Source of the DNA: Bacteroidetes bacterium GWF2_41_31
Lineage (GTDB): Bacteria > Bacteroidota > Bacteroidia > Bacteroidales > F082
Assembly (NCBI GenBank): GCA_001769215.1
Contig: MEOL01000047.1
Span: forward strand, 1 to 64,000
Reading direction: 5' to 3'
DNA length: 64,000 bases
A program made the position numbers and the translations under genes. Shown here piece by piece: positions 1 to 7,719 of this stretch. Every line of letters begins with the position of its first letter. Within the stretch, counting starts at the first letter, position 1. The notes under the pieces were generated by a model. That model was not told the DNA's origin, did no database searches, and saw nothing but the letters and a program-made list of their open reading frames with translations.

Positions 1-80
1 CGATGAAAAAAGCAGCCTGAATTTTGTCCACATGAGAAGAAGATGTCAAAAACAGCCTGAATTTTGTCTATTATACCTAA
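1..80. repeat. Imperfect 40-bp tandem duplication inside the partial membrane-protein gene
   Basis: Positions 1-40 and 41-80 align with a shared 16-bp core, cagcctgaattttgtc, at 13-28 and 53-68, preceded in both by gatg and an A-rich run. The 40-bp period is not a multiple of three, so the two copies are read in different frames of the minus-strand gene. It may be a recent slippage duplication that altered the C-terminal part of the protein. Confidence 0.6.
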
Positions 81-572
81 TCCAAATAAGATAGATGTAA
101 TAATGATTCCTAAATAAAAATATCTCATAGACTTACTAATCCACATGGTATAAATATTTGCGAATTGTTTTAGTTCTACACTATTCTCATATTGCAATCC
201 TCTTGGGTCATATACGATAAAACCTATTAAATTATCTTCTACAAAAGAGCTATTCAGTTTTTCACTATTTATAAACTCAGATATTTTTATACTTCTGAAT
301 ATAAAACGTCTTTGTCTTTTTCTATAATGGCCATCAATAAACCAAAAGAAAAGAGGAATAACTGTAGTGAAAAATATGTATCCATTATCTTTTAACAAAG
401 TGTTACTAATAATCAACGATATGCTACCGGCCCATGTTAAAATTGCCCAATTTTTTATTTGCTGCATTATTTTGTCAAGATTATTGATGATATCTTGAAT
501 GTGCGTGATTTCCATTTTAAGTATCTCTAATTGAAAATCTAATGTTGAAGTGGTCTCATTTTTATTATCCAT
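1..572 (-). CDS. Partial membrane protein, last visible gene of the leftward operon
   Basis: The reading frame opens with ATG at 570-572, 16 bp after the upstream gene, and stays open to the window edge, so the C-terminus is missing. The visible ~190 residues start with a short polar, probably coiled-coil stretch (about residues 8-38). Two adjacent hydrophobic segments follow (about 42-56 and 61-76), then a basic patch (HYRKRQRR), a soluble stretch and a third hydrophobic segment near residue 150. A small coiled-coil protein with a membrane hairpin at the end of a nuclease/ATPase operon would fit a membrane-acting effector or anchor, but that is inference from position only. I recognise no named family. 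Confidence 0.6.
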   Translation of the reverse strand, partial: MDNKNETTSTLDFQLEILKMEITHIQDIINNLDKIMQQIKNWAILTWAGSISLIISNTLLKDNGYIFFTTVIPLFFWFIDGHYRKRQRRFIFRSIKISEFINSEKLNSSFVEDNLIGFIVYDPRGLQYENSVELKQFANIYTMWISKSMRYFYLGIIITSILFGLGIIDKIQAVFDIFFSCGQNSGCFFH

Positions 573-588
573 TATGTTGTAATTACTT

Positions 589-1941
589 TTATTTTTCAGC
601 CCAAATAGTTATCCAGTTTTGTCTATACTGTAAATGATCATTCAGAATTTTAAATTCCAACTCAGGGAATAATTTTGAAGAAAGTTTCTCCATATTAATT
701 AAGAATGAATGAAGTCCACCAGGAATATTCCTTGCTCGTTTTACAATTGACTCAAGTTTTTCGTTTCTGGTTAGTGAATAGTGTTTCTCTTCACCTATCT
801 TATATCTCGAGCTTTCTAATAAATCCTTTATTTCTTTTGGTGTGAAAACTTCTAATCGCAATGGTTGTGTAGCATTTTTGAATTCCGTCCAAAAATTCTT
901 TGTCTCTTCAGAGGTGCAAACTGCACCAGAAACCACAATTAAACCACCTTCTTTTAGCACTCTATATGCTTCATTAAGTAATTGCTTTGCATTTACGTAG
1001 TGTAAGCATTGGCGAATAATAATTAGATTGAAATAATTATCAATAAAAGGTAATTTTGTGCCATTGCCTAGAAGTACAAAATTTAATCTGTCAGATGCTT
1101 TTTGTAACATCTTTGGTGAGATATCTATACCAGCCACAAGATGCCCCTGTTTTGAATACCATTCACTGGCTAGTCCCGTTCCTGTACCGATATCAAGTAT
1201 GCGAGAAGGGTTGGGAATTGAATTAGTTTGCATCGATCCTAAAATTTCATCATTTTTCCTCCATTCAGTAGTGTTATCATACCCTTCTGCAAAATCATTA
1301 AAATGTTTAGTAATTTCATTTTCTATAACTCTGAAATTATTTTGACTAACTTCTTCAAGCAATTCCTGAATTATAGTCATAATGTTATCGCCTAGATCAT
1401 TTGGAGGATTTCCTTTCCAATTTAAAACCATTTTTTTTGTATCAACTGTCAATAAAGAGTTGACTATTTTGTTATTTAATTCAACTTCTGGATTTTCTTC
1501 CTGAGCTAATATTTTATGATATTTCAAATTATGCAAAATATCTTCTGCACTTTTATTCTCATAATCCTGCTTATCTTTTGCTCTTTTTTCTAATCTTTTA
1601 ACTCTAGTTTTTTCGTCACAAATACAATGAATTAATATATTGCGTTCAGCATTTGTTTTATTCAAAATGATATTTCTTGATTCAGAAGTTGGGAACCCCC
1701 CATCAACAACTACATTAGCACCAAAGTTTATAGCAGAATCAATTATGTTTTTTAAATCAAAATAACGATCAATCCGGCTCTGATATAAAGTATTAGCTTC
1801 CGTTAAACCAGTTATATTTCCAATTGCTTTTGTTGGGATGTACGCATAACCAAGTCGACCTGATAATCTGATAGAAAGATATGTCTTTAGAGTTGCAGGC
1901 AGTCCACAAAACACAATTAAAAATTTTGTATCATTTTTCAT
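589..1941 (-). CDS. P-loop kinase-like domain fused to a class I SAM methyltransferase
   Basis: A 450-residue two-domain protein. Residues 1 to about 190 look like a small-molecule P-loop kinase (AAA_33/zeta-like): a beta strand followed by GLPATLKTYLS, a Walker A variant with Leu where the second glycine is usual, then NVVVDGGFP and an arginine-rich lid-like stretch. Residues about 205-450 form a methyltransferase domain with motif I LDIGTGTGLA near residue 247, the acidic GIDIS of strand 2, and IIIRQCLHYV at motif IV. The gene begins 4 bp after the preceding methyltransferase, so the two are almost certainly co-translated. The substrate is unknown; kinase plus methyl transfer on one small molecule or nucleotide is the simplest reading. 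The degenerate Walker A leaves catalysis by the kinase half uncertain. Confidence 0.75.
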   Translation of the reverse strand: MKNDTKFLIVFCGLPATLKTYLSIRLSGRLGYAYIPTKAIGNITGLTEANTLYQSRIDRYFDLKNIIDSAINFGANVVVDGGFPTSESRNIILNKTNAERNILIHCICDEKTRVKRLEKRAKDKQDYENKSAEDILHNLKYHKILAQEENPEVELNNKIVNSLLTVDTKKMVLNWKGNPPNDLGDNIMTIIQELLEEVSQNNFRVIENEITKHFNDFAEGYDNTTEWRKNDEILGSMQTNSIPNPSRILDIGTGTGLASEWYSKQGHLVAGIDISPKMLQKASDRLNFVLLGNGTKLPFIDNYFNLIIIRQCLHYVNAKQLLNEAYRVLKEGGLIVVSGAVCTSEETKNFWTEFKNATQPLRLEVFTPKEIKDLLESSRYKIGEEKHYSLTRNEKLESIVKRARNIPGGLHSFLINMEKLSSKLFPELEFKILNDHLQYRQNWITIWAEK

Positions 1942-1945
1942 AGAG

Positions 1946-2668
1946 TTATTTTTGAACGATTATCATTGTTCTTTCAAATTCATAATAAATATTAATTCCC
2001 ACTTGAGAAAGACAATTTATTGAAGAAATCATATTATATAAACCTGAAATTCTTATGTTCTTAGATTCATCAATCGAATTATTGAAATAACCATCTCTGT
2101 GTTTATTAGCATAGTTTTCATTAAGAGAAACACTTCCTAATGAAATTCTAGTTTCTTTTATATTTTTAAATCCAGCCTCTTGCAATAAAAGTTTGTTTTT
2201 AGTAATGCTAGAATATGATGAAATTGTGGTGGATATGCTAGATGGTATAAAATTAAATAAAGGTTTTTCTTGAATATCATTAACATTTGGCATATATGTA
2301 CAAAAAAAGCCATTCTTAGAAAGAGTATTGAATATCTGTTTATAGAACAAAGATTTATCCTTAATAGATGGTAAAACTTCCTTACAATAAATCAAATCAA
2401 ATAATCCAATTTTTTTAGGAATCTCACCATCTTTTTCATATAAACATTTTATTTTTTTGTTAGCCGCACAAGCTCTCTCTATACAAATCTCAGTGCCCGT
2501 TACATCAGAGAATAATGATATAAATTGAGCTAAAGTTCCAGAGCCACAGCCTATGTCAAGGACTCTAGGTTTTGAAATGTTCTTAATAATATTAATAAGT
2601 TCATTTAAGAATAACAAATTACCCCCATATTCGTTAATATACTTATCTTGGAAATTCGATTTTCTCAT
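1946..2668 (-). CDS. Class I SAM-dependent methyltransferase
   Basis: A 240-residue protein with a Rossmann-type methyltransferase core. Motif I is RVLDIGCGSGTLAQF (about residues 35-49), strand 2 gives VTGTEI, and LFDLIYCKEVLPSI fits motif IV. A variable C-terminal half follows, as in Methyltransf_11/12-type enzymes acting on small molecules. There is no DPPY/NPPY motif, so nothing suggests N6-adenine or N4-cytosine DNA methylation. It lies 14 bp downstream of the Mrr-type nuclease gene and 4 bp before the kinase-methyltransferase fusion, so the operon carries two methyltransferase domains. Substrate unknown. Confidence 0.75.
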   Translation of the reverse strand: MRKSNFQDKYINEYGGNLLFLNELINIIKNISKPRVLDIGCGSGTLAQFISLFSDVTGTEICIERACAANKKIKCLYEKDGEIPKKIGLFDLIYCKEVLPSIKDKSLFYKQIFNTLSKNGFFCTYMPNVNDIQEKPLFNFIPSSISTTISSYSSITKNKLLLQEAGFKNIKETRISLGSVSLNENYANKHRDGYFNNSIDESKNIRISGLYNMISSINCLSQVGINIYYEFERTMIIVQK

Positions 2669-2682
2669 TTTTTTATTACCTG

Positions 2683-4122
2683 TTATCTCACTCCAAACTC
2701 TTTATTAAAAACTAATTGAACTAATATTTCCGCTTTACTTAGAATAATATCCACAAGTTCATCCATACTTGTAGTTTTAAGCACACACTTACCCTGATAA
2801 TATGTATCTATATGGTAAATTAATGTCTCTCTTGTTGGTTTATACAATGTATCGATAGTATACCAATGAATTACTGAGAATGGTTTAATCTCAATTCCAT
2901 TGGTATCTTTACCTGTTAATAGTTTTTTATTTGCATCAGATAAGTTTTTCCCATATTGATTTACATCCTCTGTTTTCACCCTTTGTTTTCCAGATTTTAC
3001 TTGTATACCTTCAAATTGTTTATCACCAAGTGGAGATTTAGAAATAGCAATCAAATCAAGCGCTTCATATCCTGCAGGCAGCTCAATAACTTCATCATAG
3101 CCCAAAAGCTTATAAAATTGCATAATAAATTTTTCAAAACGAGCTCCTTTATCTGTATTATCGGAAGCAATATCTAATATTCTATTTCTTAATTCTTCAC
3201 GAAAATCAATTGTGTACAAATCAAATAGCTTATTTTTGGGGATACATCTTTTCGCTTCTGCTAACAATGGATTAAGATTTTGAGATTGTGATAACCCCAT
3301 AGCATAAAGTAAAATTTGATATCTGAAAATAAAATATTGTATATCAATATCTATTTTCTCTAATATATTCTCCGGAGCCTTGAAAATTATTATAAATGCT
3401 CTGAGAAGCAAATGTGTTTTAAATTGAAGCTCGCCAGCATTTAAAAGAAATCTATCTGCAAAAATAACAGCATCTTCCCATTTTCCATATGATGCTAAGT
3501 GTTGAGAATATATTATTTTTATATGTGCAGATGAACGAAGAAAATTATTCTCATCGGCGATTTTTATTGCTTCTTCAAATTTTAATTCCGCTTTTTTATA
3601 TTCACTCTCTAAGCAATGTAATCTACCTTCTAACGCATGAATAAAACAAGTTCTTTCTATTTTGTCATCTTCATCGTGAAATTTATCCTTTATGTCAATA
3701 CATTCTTGAATTATCTCTTTTAATTCACCAATATTTGTAGTTATCCATCCTTTATGGCCAATTGCAGTTCCTTTCCACAACAAAACATCATCACTTACAG
3801 CGTCTTTTATTGATATCTTTTTAAGATAATCAGAAACTCTATTACTTGCCAATAAAAGTAGATTGTCATAACCTAAACTATAATATCTTTTCATCCTCTC
3901 CAATTCAACTCTTATCATCCAACCTAAATGCGTTTTTAATAGCGGAGAAGACTGTAATGTGTCGGAGATTTCTGCAGCTGCTCCAAAAAAACCATTACTT
4001 ACATATTTCTCCAAAGACTCGATTAAGAATTCAATATTTGAAGGACTAAGATTATCTAAGTTTTTCCATAGATCTGAAGAAAACTTGTGCTCTGTTGCTC
4101 TAATACGAGTTTGGTTTTTCAT
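2683..4122 (-). CDS. Helical-repeat protein with C-terminal Mrr-like PD-(D/E)xK nuclease domain
   Basis: The N-terminal ~310 of 479 residues are alpha-helical with TPR-like periodicity (for example YKKAELKFEEAIKIADEN and GKWEDAVIFADRF). The C-terminal part starts GARFEKFIMQFYKLLGY and continues with ALDLIAIS and GIQVKSGKQ. That gives Glu near residue 328, Asp near 356 and a Q-x-K pair near 373-375, the Mrr variant of the PD-(D/E)xK active site. Mrr-type domains usually cut DNA, often modified DNA. The gene overlaps the glycosyltransferase gene upstream by 23 bp, indicating translational coupling. In this operon it is the likeliest nucleic-acid-cutting effector, with the repeats as sensor or adaptor (inference). 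Confidence 0.75.
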   Translation of the reverse strand: MKNQTRIRATEHKFSSDLWKNLDNLSPSNIEFLIESLEKYVSNGFFGAAAEISDTLQSSPLLKTHLGWMIRVELERMKRYYSLGYDNLLLLASNRVSDYLKKISIKDAVSDDVLLWKGTAIGHKGWITTNIGELKEIIQECIDIKDKFHDEDDKIERTCFIHALEGRLHCLESEYKKAELKFEEAIKIADENNFLRSSAHIKIIYSQHLASYGKWEDAVIFADRFLLNAGELQFKTHLLLRAFIIIFKAPENILEKIDIDIQYFIFRYQILLYAMGLSQSQNLNPLLAEAKRCIPKNKLFDLYTIDFREELRNRILDIASDNTDKGARFEKFIMQFYKLLGYDEVIELPAGYEALDLIAISKSPLGDKQFEGIQVKSGKQRVKTEDVNQYGKNLSDANKKLLTGKDTNGIEIKPFSVIHWYTIDTLYKPTRETLIYHIDTYYQGKCVLKTTSMDELVDIILSKAEILVQLVFNKEFGVR

Positions 4123-5212
4123 ATTGAAAAATAATTTTTTGAAGTTGATTATTTAATGTATTTCTACGTTTTTTGATGTAATTCATTCTTCTCACAGTTT
4201 CATGCTCTAAAATTATTGAATCCTTCAAAACATCAATGGCCCATTCAAGATAGCATTCAAATTTTCTCCCTTTTATATTTTCTTGTATCCAGATACTTAT
4301 CTTCTCAAAGCAGTATTCTTCCTCATTTTCTATATCGCCAAATAAATCTCCAATTTCATTATCCAATTGATTCCACATTGGAATATATCCTGATAATCCT
4401 TCCTTATCATATGCCTTGGATTGACAAACCTGTGTATAACTAAAGGGTGTTGTAAATACAGTTGGAATTCCATTTTCAAATGCTTCAAAAGGACCATATA
4501 ATCCTGGCTGAACAACGTAAAGACTCGCATTATTTAAAATAGGAAGAAATTCCATATGATTAGGTGATAAAAAATGCACTTTTGATAAGTTAGGATTTAG
4601 TTGAAATCGTTTTAAAATATGTGAAGGCAAGCAACAAACTATTTTCCTATTGTCGTGAAGTTTTTGTGAAGCTAATGCAAGTGATTCTAACACTACTTCA
4701 GGAATAACAAATCGATGAATGTCAGTTGTAAAAGGGGTCTCTACTCCTCCAAAAGATACTAAAATATGACCGCCTTTTGATATGCTCTTATTCGTTTTAT
4801 GATAGTTTGAATATCCATTTAATGAATACAATGGGGCAATATCCTTAATCTTTGAACCATTCATTTGCGAAAGAAGTAAGGGATTAGTTGTAAAGAAACT
4901 TTCCGATAGAAAGAGATCATAGTCTGCAACTTCATTTGGTATTTTATTTCTTAACCACATAAGGCAATCGACCCAAATCCTATAAGATGACTCTGGTTCG
5001 TTCACTGGTTGTGCAACACCAAAATTATAAGTGACTTCAAATTTTTCATTATTTATTGGAGTCGAATTTATATTCCATTCTCCAATGCTAATGTTTAAAA
5101 ACTTAGCCATCGTTTCTGCAGCTACTCTTGGTCCATAACCAAAAGGAGCAATAATTATTCTCACCTTGCCACATCTAGAATGCGAATAGAAATACGGAAT
5201 CACTGTTGCCAT
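4100..5212 (-). CDS. GT-B fold glycosyltransferase-like protein (MurG/UDP-glycosyltransferase type)
   Basis: A 370-residue protein with the two-lobe pattern of GT-B enzymes. The N-terminal lobe has a glycine-containing strand-loop (IIIAPFGYGPRVAAETMA). The C-terminal lobe starts with ILVSFGGVETPF and carries PGLYGPFEAFENGIPTVFTT, corresponding to the donor-nucleotide-binding segment of GT1/GT28 enzymes. Its first 13 bp overlap the end of the nucleoside-kinase-like gene and its end overlaps the Mrr gene, so it belongs to one coupled translation unit. No polysaccharide genes lie nearby; between a nucleotide-kinase-like protein and a nuclease, a nucleotide, nucleic acid or small signal molecule is a plausible acceptor. 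Donor and acceptor are unknown. Confidence 0.65.
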   Translation of the reverse strand: MATVIPYFYSHSRCGKVRIIIAPFGYGPRVAAETMAKFLNISIGEWNINSTPINNEKFEVTYNFGVAQPVNEPESSYRIWVDCLMWLRNKIPNEVADYDLFLSESFFTTNPLLLSQMNGSKIKDIAPLYSLNGYSNYHKTNKSISKGGHILVSFGGVETPFTTDIHRFVIPEVVLESLALASQKLHDNRKIVCCLPSHILKRFQLNPNLSKVHFLSPNHMEFLPILNNASLYVVQPGLYGPFEAFENGIPTVFTTPFSYTQVCQSKAYDKEGLSGYIPMWNQLDNEIGDLFGDIENEEEYCFEKISIWIQENIKGRKFECYLEWAIDVLKDSIILEHETVRRMNYIKKRRNTLNNQLQKIIFQYEKPNSY

Positions 5213-5859
5213 GTTGAATATATTAGTTTCATAATTTGGTTCCCGATTTCACTTACAGAGTTATTTGCTTCGACAATAAAAGTATTTTTGGCTTCAATTG
5301 AATTGGCTAAATTTTTATAGCCATTAATTTCGAATTCTAAATTATTCAACTCTTGAAGTGTTAGGTTTCTTTTTGTTCTAATCTCCAGTCGCTTTTGAAG
5401 AATATCAATAGTGCTATCTAAAAAAATAAAAACACTTTGCTTTGATATTTTCTCTAATGACCAATCAAAAACTCTTTGAATAATTTCTTTAGCAAATAAG
5501 TTGTCTCTTTTATCGCCAATTTCTTTTAATCCCAGAATATATTGCGTAGTAATAAATCTATCACAAATCCAAAGTTTTTCCTTGTCATATTGTGCATTTT
5601 CAAGTACTTCAACTTTATCTGCAAGAAATATCATAAGACCATTTATACCTAATAACCAACTTGGATTCTTATGTTTAAAATAGCTGTGTTCTTCAATAAG
5701 TCTCCCTATTTTACTACTTGAGAATTCAGGTAAAGAATCTACAATTACATTTTTTAAAGAAAATGATTGATGCAAAAACTTTTGCATCGTTGTCTTTCCA
5801 ACACCTGCTGGTCCTTCTAATACAATTAATATTGGTTTGTGGCTTTGCGTTTTTTCCAT
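5200..5859 (-). CDS. Thymidylate/deoxynucleoside-kinase-like P-loop protein
   Basis: A 219-residue P-loop kinase. Walker A is LEGPAGVGKTTMQKF (about residues 13-27). A DR motif is seen in ICDRFITTQYI, strand 4 is VFIFLDST, and an arginine-rich lid follows (QKRLEIRTKRN). The size and motif order match thymidylate kinases and related (d)NMP or deoxynucleoside kinases. It is unlikely to be the housekeeping tmk because it is embedded in a multi-enzyme accessory operon, 28 bp after the kinase-fold gene and overlapping the glycosyltransferase gene. A nucleotide-like substrate is likely, but its identity is not visible. Confidence 0.7.
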   Translation of the reverse strand: MEKTQSHKPILIVLEGPAGVGKTTMQKFLHQSFSLKNVIVDSLPEFSSSKIGRLIEEHSYFKHKNPSWLLGINGLMIFLADKVEVLENAQYDKEKLWICDRFITTQYILGLKEIGDKRDNLFAKEIIQRVFDWSLEKISKQSVFIFLDSTIDILQKRLEIRTKRNLTLQELNNLEFEINGYKNLANSIEAKNTFIVEANNSVSEIGNQIMKLIYSTWQQ

Positions 5860-5887
5860 AAATCATAGAATGACAATAATTTGCATA

Positions 5888-7717
5888 TTATGAAATTAGT
5901 TTTACAATTTCTTTAGCCAAAATCTCTGCTGAAGCTATCGCATATGTTTGATTGAGGTCTGAATATTGAATCTGGCGAAAATTTATTATAAATAAAGAAA
6001 TCAAATATTCCAAAGGGTTTAATTTATTGAACATGTGCTGTTTAGAATTATCTCTAATTTGGACAATTAGTTTATACACTTCCAAAATGGATGGTCGCTT
6101 AATAAAAGACAAGTCAAATGAATTTGAAAAACTATCAATTGATAAAAGTGTTTCCTCGCATTTCACTAAATCTGCAATAGGTATGTATGAAGGTAAATGT
6201 TTAAACTTTAATGAACATTCAAGTGTTGTATGGTCAATCAAGGAATGATGTTGATTTGTCCAACCAAAATCAATTAAATAAACACCTTGCTCGTCTTTAA
6301 AAAAGTTTTCGCTATGCAAATCCCCATGGCAAATCTTTCTATAAGTATTGATTGAATAATCCTTTATAATTTTATAACTCCTGATTAATTCCTCATTGGC
6401 GACATCAGATTCATCTATTTCTTTTATTTGTGATATTACCTTTAAAATTTTAGCTTCAGATTTTAAATAATCACTGTAAATGGATTTTATAGTAAAAGTG
6501 TTCTCGGTTTTTTTTGAGTTCCAAATTTGATATGGTGCACATGTGAACAATTCATCAATAACTTCCTTAAGAGTAAAATCATAACTGTACTGATCTAATA
6601 TTTTATCACTAATTAAGTTTGCAAATGAAAAAGAATCCTTTTTGCTATCAGAAGAAGCATAATTATACATTATTGCCTCATGAGTATCTGTATCGTAATA
6701 ATCAGCAGAGTATCCAATGACTCCTGTGTTTCTAATAAATTGATTGAATTTATCTCTTTCATTATGCAATTTTCTTTCAGAATCTATAATTGAATATTTC
6801 GCAACAAATCGAGGCATATTAGGGGTATCAACTTTTAGTGGCTGAACTTCTATTACTTTTGATCCGCTATTACCTTTTTTTAAAATTTTATAGTCCAAAA
6901 TCATTTCATTTCCTGGAAATAACATTTTTATAATAGTTTCTTCTTCAAATGTAAGTTCTCTGTTATTAAAAATCTTTCCTGTGAAAAATTCAATGAGCCG
7001 ATAACCATCTTCAATTCGCTTAAAGTCAAAATGTAAAGTACTTTCAACTGGTTTCGTTTTTAGACCTAAATAATAACTGCTAGAAAATAGACCGATGATA
7101 CTTCTGATTTCATCAATCAATTTATGATTATCCGTTAAGTGTGCTGTAAGTAAAAAAATAAATAAATAATTTTGATTTTGTACATCTTCTTTTTTCGCAA
7201 CCAAGTCTGAAAAATCATGTAAATTATATTTTTTTAAATCATATATAACTTCATTTGTGTTAAAAGAATTTATTTCTGGGTGTTTGTTAAATTCGTCGTC
7301 ATATAGTATTCTAACTTTGGTTGGTGCGTTATCCGAATTTTCTGCACGAAACATGAAGTACCCTTTTACTCTATTTAGTACTAAGTCATATTTTGCAAAA
7401 AAATGAAATAGAATATTATTAAAGTCATCAAAATTTTCTGTCTTCTTTCGTTTTTTACCTTGTGTTGCTGTTTTTACTGAAGCTTCCCATTCGGATTTGT
7501 CTTTTACTAAGGTTTCATAGTCTAAGTTTGGAATGTCAATTCCTTCCTCAAATGCTTCATTTTCGATTTGTTTAAATAATGGAAGAAGTTCATATTTTTC
7601 TTTTGGGGGTAACCCTAATAGCTTGGCAACAAAGTTTTGTGCTAATCCAAAAGCATATTCTTTTTTAAGCCGAATTTCAATATATTCGCCAATATATTTG
7701 TTAAATACATTTTTCAT
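5888..7717 (-). CDS. Large protein with C-terminal APH/protein-kinase-like domain
   Basis: The first ~265 of 609 residues match nothing I recognise. From about residue 275 there is a complete kinase fold: a glycine-containing loop (KKGNSGSKV), a likely ATP-binding lysine (RFVAKYS), a helix-C-like glutamate (LHNERDKF), the catalytic loop HGDLHSENFF near residue 463 and the metal-binding LIDFGW near 482. This is the Brenner motif set of APH/choline-kinase-type phosphotransferases. The start codon lies 2 bp after the ATPase stop, implying coupling. From memory, kinase-fold domains of comparable layout are described as TCAD9 in NTP-dependent ternary conflict systems; I cannot confirm that match here. 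It may phosphorylate a protein or a small molecule. Confidence 0.7.
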   Translation of the reverse strand: MKNVFNKYIGEYIEIRLKKEYAFGLAQNFVAKLLGLPPKEKYELLPLFKQIENEAFEEGIDIPNLDYETLVKDKSEWEASVKTATQGKKRKKTENFDDFNNILFHFFAKYDLVLNRVKGYFMFRAENSDNAPTKVRILYDDEFNKHPEINSFNTNEVIYDLKKYNLHDFSDLVAKKEDVQNQNYLFIFLLTAHLTDNHKLIDEIRSIIGLFSSSYYLGLKTKPVESTLHFDFKRIEDGYRLIEFFTGKIFNNRELTFEEETIIKMLFPGNEMILDYKILKKGNSGSKVIEVQPLKVDTPNMPRFVAKYSIIDSERKLHNERDKFNQFIRNTGVIGYSADYYDTDTHEAIMYNYASSDSKKDSFSFANLISDKILDQYSYDFTLKEVIDELFTCAPYQIWNSKKTENTFTIKSIYSDYLKSEAKILKVISQIKEIDESDVANEELIRSYKIIKDYSINTYRKICHGDLHSENFFKDEQGVYLIDFGWTNQHHSLIDHTTLECSLKFKHLPSYIPIADLVKCEETLLSIDSFSNSFDLSFIKRPSILEVYKLIVQIRDNSKQHMFNKLNPLEYLISLFIINFRQIQYSDLNQTYAIASAEILAKEIVKLIS

Positions 7718-7719
7718 TT

